NCBI GenBank assembly: GCA_009746045.1
Contig: RPFO01000296.1
Location: 593,739-657,738 of the forward strand
Direction of reading: 5' to 3'
DNA from: Mesostigma viride
Taxonomy: Eukaryota > Streptophyta > Mesostigmatophyceae > Mesostigmatales > Mesostigmataceae
DNA: 64,000 nucleotides
Of the stretch, positions 42,720 to 55,150 are shown one piece after another (the first letter of the stretch is position 1; every line of letters starts with the position of its first letter). Position numbers and translations under genes: made by a program. Below the pieces are notes generated by a model. It did not search any database. It was not told the origin of the DNA and saw only the letters and a list, made by a program, of their open reading frames with translations.

Positions 42720-44923
42720 CCTGTGGGGAGAAAACAGGAGCATACCCCTCAGGAAGGTGCTTATCGCAGATGGCAGCCCATTTCTCCTTGTCAATCATCA
42801 TGCGGGCGCGGAGTACGGATAGTCCCAGAAGCCCTGCATCTTCAAGCAGTTGTGTCACATAGGTCCGGGTCGCGCCGCGCCGGTGCCGGGCGCGCGCAAG
42901 TTTGCCAGTGGGTTGTGATGGGACAAGGGGACCCTGCCATAGGAGGAGGTGTCAACCTGGTTGGCCCGTCTTAAGCCCCCCGGCAGGGCCCACATCGGTA
43001 TTCACCTGGTCTGTGCGGGCAAGATGGCCGGCAAACTGAAGAGGAGGCGGCGGTGTCGGATGGTATGGGTGACAAGAGGGAGCTCGCAGTAGAGCGCGGC
43101 CCGGCTGCGGCGTTCTTGGTAGCGGACGCCGAGGATATGACGGAGCATTCTAGCGATGGTGCCGTCAAGCTGCTGGCTGAGCGCCTTGTCCAGGGTCCAC
43201 GCCTCGCAGCCGTAAAGGAGGATGTTGAGGACAAGGGCCTAGCTTGAACAGAATGCGCTTGCGTCGCTCACTCAGGTAGCGGCAGGTCCAGAACCTGTCG
43301 AGGCGCGGCGGACGGCCGCCCAGGCCTGGCCAGTGCGGGTGTTGATGTCGTCGGCCGTGGAGGGAAGCCAGCTGCCAAGGAGCTTGAAGTGAGTCGCCGG
43401 GGGGACGGGGCTGCCGTCCAGCAAGAGGAGGGTGGGTGGGGCTATCCCAGCAGGGAAGCCGATGGCCATGACCTCCGTTTTCTCGCTGATCATAAGCCCC
43501 ACCGCCCGCGCTTCCAGTGATAAGCTGTCTAGCCATAGTTGGGCTGGCTCCGGGGTTTCCACAAGCGTCGTGTCATCAGCGTACGGATCAGATCTCTCAG
43601 GCGGTAGGGTGGGTCAACCCCGCCGTAGCTGGCGTACTCTGTGACCTCGATCCCCGGTGGGCGCCCCTCCACCCGGGCTTGTGCACGCCGCATAGTATAG
43701 TAGTCCACCATAATGATGAATAGATATGGGGAGAGCACACAGCCCTGCCACACCCCGGTGTGCAGGGGGAACGCCGGAGTGACGCCGTCGGCGGTACTAC
43801 GGACCTGGGCTTGGGACCCTTCATAGAACTGGCGGATGGGCTCAACGATGTACGATGGGACACGGAACAGGTGAAGGAACACGCACAGGGCGTCCCGCAT
43901 ACAATTCCGTATCGAATGCCTTGGTGTAACCCACAAAGTTCAGTAGCAATGGCAATCTGAGGGCGGGGGCCAGGCGGCCCACTTCCTCGATCAGGCGGCA
44001 CGCGGTAGTGGTGACCATAACACAATTGCGACCAACACAGAAGCCGGCCCATCTGCTGGGACTCGCCTAGGTGGGGATAGAGGCTGGCGCGCATGCGGTT
44101 CAGCAGGAGACGCATGAAGACTTTCAGCACTCAGCTTTGTTGGCATACGCCGCGGTAGTTGCCGGTATCCGCGGCGGACCCCTTGCCCTTGTAGAGCATG
44201 ATCGACCCGGACAGCGGTCTTCCAATACATCGGCGGGGGGAGGCCATCTCCGGTTGCAAATACCCCGGAGGAAAGGCTCAAGCTCAGGCATCTTAACCAC
44301 CTCCGGTGAAATATTGTCCACTCCCATGGCAGCATCATTGCGGAGGGTGGAGATGGCAGCAGCCCATTCCTGCATGGGGAGTCCACTCGTCGCGGGGGCC
44401 GTCCACCAGGGGGCCGGAGAGCGGTGGGACCAGGTAGTCCGTCTCACTGGTGGGCGCTAGCTGCGGGGGCTCTTGAAATGGGGCCGCCTCGGCTGGCCGC
44501 AGGGCGTGCAGCTGCAGCGGGGTCAAGCGGGGGGGGCGGGCCAGGACCCCCCGATAAGTTTGGCCTGCATGAGAGCTGAACCAAATCTCAAGGCGTTCAC
44601 TGGGGGTGCCCGGGATGTCAGCCCGTTGTGTTTCCCGCCGTCCCGCGGTGAGACGGTCGAGAGAGCGCTGCAGGCCGCCTTGTGCTGGTTGGCGGCCGTA
44701 TGGCGATTGATTTCTGCGGCAAGTACTTGTCTCCACCTCCTCCACATGTGCGGCAGTATATGCTTGAGTAAGCCGTTCCTGGTACGGGTACAGGTCCTCC
44801 CAGCGGCGGCTGGCCTGCGCTAGCGCCAGCCGGGCGGCGACCACGGCACCCGGGCGTCGCGCAGGTAGAGCGGGGCTGGTCATGCGTGGGGTAACTGCTC
44901 GCCGGGGAGAAGCTTAGAGCCAA
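42720..44923 (-). pseudogene. LINE-A type reverse transcriptase (ORF2), minus strand, frameshifted
   Basis: In minus-strand order: a basic N-terminal part, AMGVDNISPEVVKM, a palm segment around VGYTKAFDT, HTGVWQGCVLSPYLFIIMVD near 43768-43700, YADDTTLVETPEPAQLWLDS with the catalytic box at 43583-43572, LEARAVGLMISEKTEVMAIG, and FKLLGSWLPSTADDINTRT. A DNA-binding or thumb-like tail runs to about 42970. The order is that of a non-LTR reverse transcriptase that copies element RNA at a nicked target. The YADD box is intact, but at least five frame changes make this copy inactive. Confidence 0.75.
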
Positions 44924-47900
44924 GCTCCACCGATCGCATGAACAGTTCGTAGGGTGGCGTGAGATCTACTAGATCCGCGATCTGCATCCAGGTACATCAA
45001 AGGTTGCGTGTCCACGAAGGCAGAACTGATTGCATCCGGCGCGGCGTATGTATCAGTCATCCTCTGACCACTTCTCCCTGCGCCCACGGACGGGGCGTAA
45101 GCAGGTCCAATCAGGGCAGGGCCGGGGGCGGCGGCGCGCAGGGGCCTGAAGACGTAGGCGCAAGGTTGCGATGACCATGCGGTGATCCGGACGATGCGAC
45201 ACTGGGCCGGTGGTCAGCGTACGACATTTCCGACTAGCTGTAATCTACGTTGTTCAAATGATGACAACTACCCTAGTCCTTCCACGGCGTTCAGTGGACG
45301 GATCGCCATGCGTCCATGCATAGTTGTCTCACTTAATGATAGTACTATATAGTGAAAAGTGGCACTGACGATCGGGCGTAAATAGGTAAAAATGATAGGT
45401 GTGGTCCCAGCGGCCGGCACCACCACCTTCATGATCGGCAGCGCAGCCAGCCGATGATAAAGATTGCAATGATGCTTTATGATGAAAGGAATGCCCAAAC
45501 AATGCATTCCATAACATTTGGCAAATTTCAATGAATGCCGAGTCGGTTGTGCTGCCGCACTGATGTAAGAGTAACTATCCTTGAGACCCATCGATATCAC
45601 CGCAGACCGACCATGACGCCACCGACTGCACATGGCGCAACAGTGTTTACTTACCTCATAATCTCTATCAACTGCGTGACCGATCTGCGCTCATGTCCCA
45701 GCTATTGGCACGCTGGCCAACGACGAACCGGCCCTTTCCCGGGACTGACTGTTCCCGAGTCAGCAGAACGTTTCTCGTCCACAATGCCAACAACTGAACA
45801 TCCCTCAAACGGATCAAACCAGTGTCAATCATGACTATCAACCATCGTCATTGCAATGATCGACGTGCAACCACTCCCGGGGGCTGCTCCGGGCTCTTTG
45901 AGAAGTCTAACCCCGTGAAGACAACAAACTAGTTGTGAGGGAGAGAACTGAACTGGCGAGCGAACAACGACCTCAATTAATTAATTAACTCATGCTCCTG
46001 TTGGAACTACCTCCATGGCCGAGGCTCGTTCCCTTTTGCTATTTCCAAAAGTGCTGCTGACGCAACCAAATCCCGCGCCATAGCACTAGCTGGCAAACCT
46101 GCATGGATACGTGCGCGCCAAACTATGTGAAGTGAGACAACTACGCCTGTGCGCATTTCCCAGCAATACAGGAAATCGTGTGTGCTGAATGGGGACACAC
46201 AATCCTACCGGTCTTATCAATCTACAACATCAAGCCAACTCTATTCTAAGCTCTCTACCCTAGGGGTCCTGTCTGGCGTGCTTCCCGCGTGTTTGCAAAC
46301 GCGGGCGCTTCCCCACGGAAATGGGTTCGGTGTCCTCTATGACCTGGGCCCACTTGGCCTTGTCCATCATCTTGTTCCATTTGAATCACGGAGAGGCCGA
46401 GGCGGCCCCCCATGTCCTCTACTAGCTGTTCTTTGAAGGTGCGGGCCTTGCGGCGTCGAGCATTGCTGTCGGGGCCCGGCCCACGTAAGGAGGTGCCGCC
46501 CAGGCTGTGCTGGGCGCAGCCCCGCGGGGGGGCCACGTGTAAAAGTAAATATTCAGCCACATGCGTCGTAGAGTTCGGTACTAGCATCCGGCGCGGCGCT
46601 TCATACTGGCCGCCGGTACCCAGACTTGAACAAATCCGAGCCAAACGGCTACCGCGGAACCAAACCAATGGAACTGAACCGGACGTAAATGATTCGGTGA
46701 ACAGCCGTTTCTCGAGTGCACGGACGTAAGTGGTACGGACGTGACAGCAGGCCGCGCCAGGCCCAAATACAAATCTTCTCTACGGATGTGCACTGCATAT
46801 CCTAAACTGATCAAAATGGATCTCAACATGTTCGTGACCGCGCAGGCCGTCCAGCTTCTTCTCGAAAGCATTGGTGAGGGTCCTCGTCTCATCGCCGTAA
46901 GTGAGCACCAAGTCCTTCCACGGCGTTGGATCGCCATGCGTCCAGGCATAGTTGTCTCACTTCACATACCGAGAGAACCTGGACCTTGAACAGGTCCTGC
47001 TTCTCGTGCGTGCCCAAGGGCCCGCGCCAAAGGGCCCCAGGTATTGGCGGAGAGCGTGCCAGGCGAGGGATATGCAATGCTCAACATCAGCTGCGCTGCT
47101 GGGGAGCAGTCTGCCCAGTAGCCTGACGCTGGGCCGGTAAGGGACACAGGAGCTATCAAGGAGGAAGAGGTCTGGCGGATTGTCAAGACCGACCGCCAGG
47201 GCCTCTACAGGTCTTCTTGCTGATCTCGAGCTAGCCCCAACATGCGGGCCTCAATGGCTAGGCAGTTGACCAAGGCCGTCGGGCCCTCATTGTTTGTTAC
47301 AACTTCAGGCATTTATTGCGCATCATGATGTGTCATGGCCCAATTCAAACACAAGGTACTACCATCCAGCACTTCGTTTACAGCTGGATCCGTCGGATCC
47401 GGCTGCCAGATCCGGACGGATCCGGATGCGGAAAAAAGTGCCCAGCGTGGCTCCGCCCAGACAGGTGGCCCTACCAGGGCAGACGCGTCGAATATCAATT
47501 CATAAGCTTGCACGTGACTGCATCACGTGGGTGCAAATACAGAGTAAAGGAACCTTCAACCCTATCAAGGAGACAACCAGCGCAGGCCAGAAATCGGGAG
47601 AATCCGGACCTATGTACACAACGAGAAGGAGGGAGGGCGCCCTAGCTTCTCTCACTGCCGTCAAATATTGTACTAATAGAAGATTAGTAACCACTTATAT
47701 CAACCAAGTAGTTATAGTAGTAGCAACCGGCCGGCATTCACTGGCCACCGGCCATGTGCCATTGTTGCCGGAGCGGCCGCCTGTGGAAAAGAACCTAAAC
47801 GAAGCGCTGCTACCATCATGCCCCGACCATGCTGCTATTGTCAGCCGGCACATTAGGTTCACTGCCCATAGTTGTCTCACTTAATGAATCTCATGAAACC

Positions 47901-47990
47901 CCGTGGATCGGCGTCGCCTTGCCCAACAAAGTGGTATCTCAAACATCCCAGGCGATGCGCGCACACCACCTACAGGTGCCCATCCATGTA
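44924..47990. other. Degenerate retroelement sequence, no intact gene
   Basis: It holds LINE-like minus-strand pieces (LFKVQVLSVCEVRQLCLDAW near 47010-46930; TNAFEKKLDGLRGHEHVEIH near 46870-46810). A repeated segment, TCCTTCCACGGCGTT ... GCATAGTTGTCTCACTT, occurs at about 45279-45334 and 46913-46963, with a partial copy at 47865-47884. One copy of the 40801 motif is at 47571-47610. I see no complete gene. Confidence 0.5.
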
Positions 47991-47996
47991 AATAAT

Positions 47997-48295
47997 TTAG
48001 AAAGGGCGGTGTGCACACAACATGACGCCCCGCATCTCAGCATTCTTGGGGAAGGACCGTAACTCCGAGCGGTCGTCCGGGGTGACATCCCACCCAAACT
48101 CGGCGAACAGGTTCTTCAAGAAGATTGAGTGTGTGACCACGGCTAGACGTTGCTCGGGCCGCTTGGCAAGCCACTCCAGGAACCGCACTGTCCGCTCCTT
48201 GCACGCATGGTCGTCCTCCTTTGCGGTGTGGAAGAGCGTGTCCTCGTCGCTCTCGACGAGGGAGAAGTCCACCCCTGGGAACTCGGCACGCAGCT
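47997..48295 (-). CDS. Histidine phosphatase exon 4
   Basis: The acceptor is TTTGCAG|AG. It encodes LRAEFPGVDFSLVESDEDTL through the VVTH motif to CAHRPF and a stop. Confidence 0.9.
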
Positions 48296-51200
48296 CTGCA
48301 AACACGTAGCATCACATAGCAACACGTATATGGTGACAGGCAGCAGTAGCGCACACACACGTTCAAGGAGGCTGGCAAAGCTGAACACAATGATGAGGAA
48401 ACAAAGAGTATGGCACTCAGTGGTAGACACAGCAAACGGAGAGTGAACGGCAGCCGCGGCACATGGATTTTGTAGGGAGATGGGCAAACGTGGATGTTAT
48501 AGTAGGGAACTCAGCACAGAGCTCTGCGATTACGAAGGCCCCCTCCCTAAGAAAGAAATAACAATAAATAAGAGAAATGTGCCAAAAAGACAACCAGACT
48601 AGGGAAAAAAATATGTGACAACATTGAAAGGCAGCCTTAGGCAGGCAGGCAGCATATATCCAGAATCGTTATGACCAAACTCAGTCAGATGTCTCTCTTG
48701 CCCCATCTCCCTATCTCCCTATCTGCCTATCTCCCTATCTCCCTATCTCCCTATCTCCCTATCATCTCCCTTGCTGGCTTGGCACGCTTAACCACACAAG
48801 CACCTCTGCAAAAGCAGAACCCGCATGTATTACCAAGAAGGCTCGTGATTAGCAGCATGGTTTGTTGCTAGGTGAAACTTGCTCTGTGCGCTTGCCCATA
48901 GCTGCATATACAGATTAGCATCAGGCCCTGCAAGTTAGGCCACTGCGCCAACACCTATCGACAGGAGATGCACACTCGCTATGCACACTTGCTATGCGCA
49001 CTTGCGATGCGCACTTGCTGTACCCTTTCTATACAAGCAAAGTCCAAGTATCATACACGCCCTGCAAGGTATAGGCTATTCAACGGCCACCTAGCAATAG
49101 GAGGGCGTGGGGGACAGCGAGGGCACTCGCAGAAGCCAAGTACACTTGGCAATGATTGAGCACTAACTGTGGAAAGCTCCACAAGAACCTCCTTGCGCTG
49201 CTCCTACCGGTTCGCACCTACTTTGCATCCACTTGTGACCACTTTAGATTCTTCATAGCCACTCGTGGCTACTATATCATTACAGTATACTTGATCTCAA
49301 AGACACAACCAGCGCAGGCCAGAAATCAGAAGAAGCCGGACCATGGTAGCTCGAGCCTGCTGTTATCTTATCCGCGTTTGTCGAGTCATTCAGGAATGAA
49401 TGGAGGTGGATATGTGTAGCCGTGGACGTTCAAAATTATGGCTGGTTAACGTTCATCAAGACCTAGACCAGGTATATTTGATATAAGACACCGCCCCACC
49501 TGAGACATTGCGTCGGCCGTCGCACATGTAGTCGGCGATACGCTCGCGACAAAGCTCCGTGGCGATAACAGGTGGCACGCCAGGGTCGCCCGCGCGGCCA
49601 AACGTGAGCTCTGTCGTCTGCAGCGTGCGCGTGAGTGGGGACGTGATGACCGCCTGCACGTCCAGGGGGTGCTCCCGCTCCTTGATCTCTGCACGCAGGG
49701 ATGTCATTTGTTTGGTTTGTATTAGATAAAACGGTTTGTTAGTCACATTCTAGCATAACAAGTGTGTTGATCGTTCATTCGTTCGTTCGTTCGTTCGTTC
49801 GTTCGTTCGTTCGTTCGTTCGTTCGTTCGTTCGTTCGTTCGTTCGTTCGTTCGTTCGTTCGTTCGTTCGTTCGTTCGTTCGTTCGTTCGTTCGTTCGTTC
49901 GTTCGTTCGTTCGTTCGTTCGTTCGTTCGTTCGTTCGTTCGTTCGTTCGTTCGTTCGTTCGTTCGTTCGTTCGTTCGTTCGTTCGTTCGTTCGTTCGTTC
50001 GTTCGTTCGTTCGTTCGTTCGTTCGTTCGTTCGTTCGTTCGTTCGTTTGAGCCATGCAAGCCATTGCCATGCCAATGAAAGGTTGATATCCGTTTCCATT
50101 TAGGACATCTTTCTGAAACATAAATGTGAACCCTACATCCCTACAATCAACCAACTTGCACTGCGGGTGGGTGTACACGATTTTCATTAGACTGGCGTTT
50201 TTTTTTTTTTTTTTTAATAGAACGGACCATCTATGCATGATTATCAACTGGTGCTCTGCGATCAATATGGGCCAAAAGCTGACCCCGTGATTTACGAAGC
50301 GACACTTTACATGTAAAGATAGAAAAACAGAGAGCTTAAGAGATACGGAGAGCTAGTTGGCAAGCTTTAGCATATAAGCTACAGGAGAAGACATTGCAAT
50401 TTTTGAAATTCACTTATGTGGTTGCCTGTCAGCAAATTTATAGAATTGGGGGCATCCAACAAGCAAAAATCATAACTTTGCTTAACAGAGCAATTGAGAA
50501 GCAATCATGCTCAATCGGCAATCGCACAAACAAAGCCATCAAGTAGTAACCACGCTGCATTGCCCGAACAAGGCTATTAGCAGCAATCAGGACAATCTGC
50601 ACAACAGAGCCATTAAGTAGCAATCAGGCATTCTTGCCCAAGAGAGCCACAATATAACAACCCTGCCTCCTTGCCCAACAGAACCAACGTCCAATGGCAA
50701 TCAGGCTTAATTGCCCAACAGAGCCTCCAATACATGCCATGTGGCGATCGAGGCTCCCAGTTATTCCAGTACTAATTTGGGAATTTTCCCCTAACGGCTC
50801 AGCGTCTTGGCAGAGTAACATGCAAACCATTTTGAGAACCACGACCACTCGCCCAATGGCAATAAACTGGGACTACATGAAAGCAAAGGCCATTCAAAGC
50901 TGAACTAGACTCATAAATCCAGCTCAGCAACCTCGCCTTATAAGACCAACTCCAAGCACCTTGGTATTCTTACATTATATCATATATGTGGAGAAGGCTG
51001 GACATTGTGATTGCCGATGCTGGCATCAAGAAAGCACTTGTGCAGAAGCATTCTTTTGAAAACGGTTTGCTGAGCTGCCTCTACACATGAGCTTTTATGC
51101 TGGGGAAATAGGGCAGTTTTCCAACACTGCAGGCTTTCAGCATTAAGGCAGGTCACTTCTCACCTTGCCGAAGCCGGGCGCATTGCTTTTCGCCCTCTGG

Positions 51201-51776
51201 TGTCAAGCGCGCGTCCCAGTACTCGCGTCCACTATTCTTTTCCAGCAGGATCTCTGCGGGATCCGCCCACGTACCTTCCAGGGCAGCCCTGCGTTCTGAA
51301 AGCAAGGAGGATGCCGAGCAGCCGGCAAATCTTTAGTGTGAAGCTGCCATGAGGGAACGGCAAGAGACACCAACGGCGCATAGCAGCTACTCATGGCAAA
51401 AACTCCATTCATTTTCAACTTTCCATTTCCAGTATTGCGGGTAAAGCGAGCTGTCTGCCTTAAGAACATGGAAAAAACTCTCCGCAACATTGAATACTTA
51501 TCATTAGAAAGACGCAACCAGCGGTATGCCTTTCCCAAACGTTCATGGTCACTGGCAGGATACCGGTGTGACAGTAAAAATGCATTACTTACCACACAGG
51601 TTGTGGAATCCCTCGGCATGCCTGACGAAAAAGACACGCTTGCAGCGCCTTTCCAAGAAAAGGGAGAACCCGGACCCTGGCCTGTCGGCCTTGTCACTGC
51701 CGTGGTAGTAGCCGAAACTGTCATCGCTGGGGAATGGATTGCCACTACGCACCGTGAAACTCTCTGCCTTCTGCAT
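47997..51776 (-). CDS. Histidine phosphatase (phosphoglycerate mutase-like), four exons (gene-level entry)
   Basis: Exons 51776-51593, 51295-51164, 49688-49500 and 48295-47997 join in frame (all phase 1) to 267 aa. Motifs run in family order: KRVFFVRHAEG with the phospho-accepting His53, DARLTPEGEKQCARLR, AVITSPLTRTLQTTELTFG with Arg126, IATELCRERIADYMCDGRR with the acid/base-region Glu150, FSLVESDEDTLF, and LAVVTHSIFLKNL with His224. Then FPKNAEMRGVML follows. This matches the plant/fungal 'phosphoglycerate mutase-like' branch of the histidine phosphatase superfamily, which forms a phosphohistidine intermediate. The substrate is unknown. The splice sites are GT-AG and all catalytic residues are present, so the gene looks intact. 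Confidence 0.9.
48697..48766. repeat. CTATCTCC microsatellite
   Basis: About eight copies of an 8-bp unit downstream of the gene's 5' splice acceptor, within intron 3 (48296-49499). Confidence 0.85.
49500..49688 (-). CDS. Histidine phosphatase exon 3
   Basis: The acceptor is GCGTGCAG|AG and the donor TCAG|GTGGGG. It carries SPLTRTLQT and ELCRERI. Confidence 0.9.
49778..50047. repeat. (TTCG)67 perfect tetranucleotide array in intron 2
   Basis: 270 bp without interruption. It produces meaningless Asn-Glu-Arg-Thr or Phe-Val-Arg-Ser open frames on both strands. Confidence 0.97.
50430..50740. repeat. Degenerate tandem repeat in intron 2
   Basis: Recurrent GCCCAACAGAGCC ... GCAATCAGGC words about every 50-60 bp. 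Confidence 0.5.
51164..51295 (-). CDS. Histidine phosphatase exon 2
   Basis: The acceptor is TGCTTTCAG|AA and the donor CAAG|GTGAGA. It encodes RRAALEGTWADPAEI through DARLTPEGEKQCARLRQ. Confidence 0.88.
51593..51776 (-). CDS. Histidine phosphatase exon 1
   Basis: ATG at 51776; 44 mostly polar residues precede RVFFVRHAEGFHN. The donor is TGTG|GTAAGT, phase 1. The ATG is the only one in frame here; an upstream non-coding exon cannot be excluded. Confidence 0.82.
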
Positions 51777-52790
51777 ATTTGCCGCACGCTAATGCTTTGT
51801 CAATGATGCAAGGCAATGAGGTTTGGAATGCAGCACGTCAGCCACACCCTGCAATGTAGGACGACAATGTAGGATAATTCAGTGGCTTATCAATGGGCGA
51901 ATTGAGGGCGTATAATCACTGTTACCAAACTAATTCAGTGTGGAATTAGAGCGCGTGCGACATAGCTCTATGACTTACGAAGTCGGTGTAATACCTCCAA
52001 CGCCCAAGCACCAGGAATAAGAATATTCTCTGTTCAGTCAGCACAGACTGAGTTGAGTTTACTACCGCGCCGGTGGTCCGACAGGGACAGACTACCTATC
52101 AATCAGTTAGACAGCCGGAGACCAGCGACGGAGAGGTCTCGCCGACATCCTCTAATCCAGGTGTACACCCCCGCATTGGTAAGAATACTAAATAATTATG
52201 AGGCTGGGCGCCGGCCAGCTGCAAACGATAAATAAAACAAAAGAATTTTAATTAACTAATTCCCGAGTGTAGTGAACTGTAGTTTTTGAAGCTACCAAAC
52301 AAACAAAGAAAGTGTAAATAAATATTATTTTCCTGTCACGTGTGCAGCTTTCTCGCTAACAAACAAAGAAATATTAAATCTCTGGCTGAAAAATGTGCTT
52401 TTCCTAGCCGTAAGAGCAGTGCATCCGGCTGGGTTATACAGAACAAAGTCAACAAACAAAGAATTATTAAATTTCGCAGCCAGTTCAACGGTTGTTCGGT
52501 AACCAAACAAACAAACTAATAATTAATTAATTGGGCGGACACAGTAGCACTTTCAACCAATAAAACGCTAATGTCTTATTCCGAAGGGCCTTTTGGCTGA
52601 ACTGAATTAAAACTACCAATGCGGGGGGTGTATCTGACTCGCGGTCCTCCCCGATCCCGACATGCTACAGTACTGTAGATCACCGGATATTCGCGACACT
52701 CCCGGAGATATCGCCCGAGAGGGGGGGGCACCCCCTCCCCTCACCCCACCAGCCACGGGCCGGGAACACCCCGGGGTTAGGGGGTAAGAC
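51777..52790. other. Intergenic region with AACAAACAAAGAA repeats
   Basis: A word AACAAACAAAGAA(A)TATTAAA recurs at about 52295, 52360, 52452 and 52505. No gene seen. Confidence 0.5.
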
Positions 52791-52794
52791 CCCA

Positions 52795-52858
52795 TATTGA
52801 ATTGAAATGAATTGAATTGGAACATAACTCCGTTGGGAGTATATGTAGCACATACTGA
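52795..52858 (-). mobile_element. LINE-A 3' terminus, minus strand
   Basis: The reverse complement reads GTGCTACATATACTCCCAAC then GGAGTTATGTTCCAATTCAA, with an AATTC-rich tail, matching the family's other ends. Confidence 0.6.
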
Positions 52859-52859
52859 T

Positions 52860-55150
52860 ATCCCACCATTCACCCTTCAACACTGGGTGTGGCAAGTTTG
52901 TGTCATGTCCCCATCATACCTGTTCAGTATCATGTCGTGGATCATGTCATGCGCCGGGCACGTGCGCGCTTTACTGCTCTTAACCCCTAAATGGTCTTGC
53001 TGCCGATTTTCCGCCAAAAATCGAGTTCCAGCCGATGCATCGGCCCCTTCTCGGGGGACCAGATGCCGCGAAATCTATTGAGAATTAGGAAAAGTTTAGC
53101 TGAGAAGATCGAAAGTTTATAAAATTCTTCACAGCATGGTACTAGGGTTTGCATACTTTTGACAAAGTTATAGAGGTGTTCTGGCCGGTCAAAGTACAAG
53201 GGGTCAGGGTACTTTTTCACGTACAACGTGCATTCCGGAAAACGACGACCTGGCCATGGCGGCTTGCGCCCACGCATGGCATTTACGTTTGCGTTCGAAT
53301 TTTCTGTCCAAACTTAGGATATTGATTTTAAACGTCCTAAAGATCATACAGGCCAATTTTTGGTTCGCGGGAATGCCATTTGATAGTTGTCGGCAGCGTT
53401 CTTGCTGGAAAAAACTGCGATCAGGCCGGACGATAGAAACGTTGACAGCAATACCTTTCCGGCGTATTTTAAAGGATATATCGGTTTCTTTTTACTTTTT
53501 ATGATACATAGTAGTCGTAAACGTGCAAGGGTGGCCAGAAATCGCCGAATCCAGCGACCATGCTGCACAGCTTTGGTGTGCCGAAATGCGCCATTTTGCG
53601 GCCACCGCCTGGGCCAAGGTAACGCCATCCATGCCTGGTAAAGCTTCAGCATCGTTTTCCTATCGATGTTTGACATTTATATATACGTTCCAGCTTGTGT
53701 AGCACATTCTTTTTGCACTATTCATGCTCTTTCTTGACCCTGGCCTGGCCCCTTTCTAAAACACCATTCTTAGATGCTTCCCTCAGTCAGTTGACCTGCC
53801 ACAGGGTGATGGTGATAAGTTTTAGAGGCTGTATGGGTTTGAATACCTCCATATATGTTTGTTATACATTTCCCATACACATATTGCATGAGTGTGAGGC
53901 AGTTGGCTGGTCTCTGTGGCATCATCAAGCACGTATAACTGGTGAGTAAAAGCTTCCCATTGACAGCATGTGCCACCAGGTGTGCTGGCCATCACCTGGC
54001 AAGCTATAGCAGCTTAGGCCTAGTTTATCCTTGCTAGGGCAGGCTGAAATAGGCTCAACACCACTAGTTTGTTGGTGGCTGCCTCCTAGAATGCATGCCT
54101 TGCGTAGGGTGTCCGTACCACGTTACCTACGTGCATGGACAAGGTGGCACCTGCACATAGGTGCCATGTAAGGGCAGTGTGATGATGCAGTTATGTTTCC
54201 CCATCATTGTGGAAGGGAAATGTATTGTTTGGCATGGTTGGTGCATGGCCATATTAGGAGGTCGTATGCCCACCCCTACTCCCTTGGTTGCTCTTTACCA
54301 ACGGTACCCCTATGGGCTGTACTGGGTGTAACTGCTGGTATACCCACCCAAACGATGACCCCAATGGCTCAAACTGTTCAGCAACTAATTGTTTATCATC
54401 CCTGAGGTGGTAGGTGCCTAGGTCTTATAACATAATTCAAAATGCACATTCTACCAAAAATGAAAACGCGCGTCTTGACCCCCCTGACTTTGACGGCAGT
54501 TAAACATGGCCTACCCTGCATATATGTGAGGTTGTGATATACCAACCCGAAGGGCAACTCATGGACATGCTTGGCCCCCAAGGACAGCCATTGGATATGG
54601 GTAGGTTGGATGGCATCTGGTTTGCAAAATTGTGAAGATCCAGCCGATTTATCGGCAGGATCTCAGACCATTTAGGGGTTAAGGGGTTCGAGCCAGGCTT
54701 GGACATCCTTAACGAGCGCGAGCACGGCGGGGTTAGCACTGGCTACCGCCTGGCCGACCTGATTTATGCGGACGATGTCCACCACCCTCATCGCGCGCCC
54801 CGAGCACATTCAGACCTGGTTGGACTGTCTGGGCCTGCTGGAGGCGAGGGCGGTGGGGTTGGAGATTAGTGTCAAAACTGAGGCGATGGCGATTGGGGCC
54901 TCCAACAATAGACCACCGTCGCCGCGCCTGCTCGACGGGACGGAGGTCCCGTTCCGCGACCGCTTCAAACTGTTGGGGAGTTGGCTCCAATTGTCCCTTG
55001 ACACCGCAGACGATGTGGACATCCGCATCGGCCTGACCTGGGCCAGGCTCCGTTCGCTCAACACCTACTGGCGCTCGAAGGGCCTGGGCGACCACCGCAA
55101 GCGGCGCACGCTCTTCAAGGTCCTCGTCCTCGAGTTGTTGCGCTGGATTA
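52860..55150 (+). pseudogene. LINE-A reverse transcriptase fragment split by a TTAA-flanked transposon
   Basis: The left piece (52880-52983) reads VWQVCVMSPSYLFSIMSWIM, the counterpart of GVWQGCVLSPYLFIIMVD. The right piece (54679-55150) continues with a DLIYADDVHHPH box at 54748-54783. After a shift it reads PEHIQTWLDCLGLLEARAVG, ISVKTEAMAIG, FKLLGSWLQLSLDTADDVDI and RRTLFKVLVLELL. The YADD box is preserved but frames are broken. Confidence 0.7.
52984..54678. mobile_element. 1,695-bp DNA transposon, piggyBac-like (TTAA duplication, CCCC TIR)
   Basis: TTAA at 52980-52983 and 54679-54682 flank TIRs CCCCTAAATGGTCT and AGACCATTTAGGGG. Inside each end lies a near-palindrome, GCCGATGCATCGGC (53031) and GCCGATTTATCGGC (54642). 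The host LINE reads on across the site. TTAA targets and C-rich termini are typical of piggyBac. No transposase frame is visible, so the copy is non-autonomous. Confidence 0.75.

Noticed and set aside
49743-50265. Asn-Glu-Arg-Thr and Phe-Val-Arg-Ser repeat proteins
   Set aside because: Translation of the (TTCG) microsatellite, located inside an intron of the histidine phosphatase gene.
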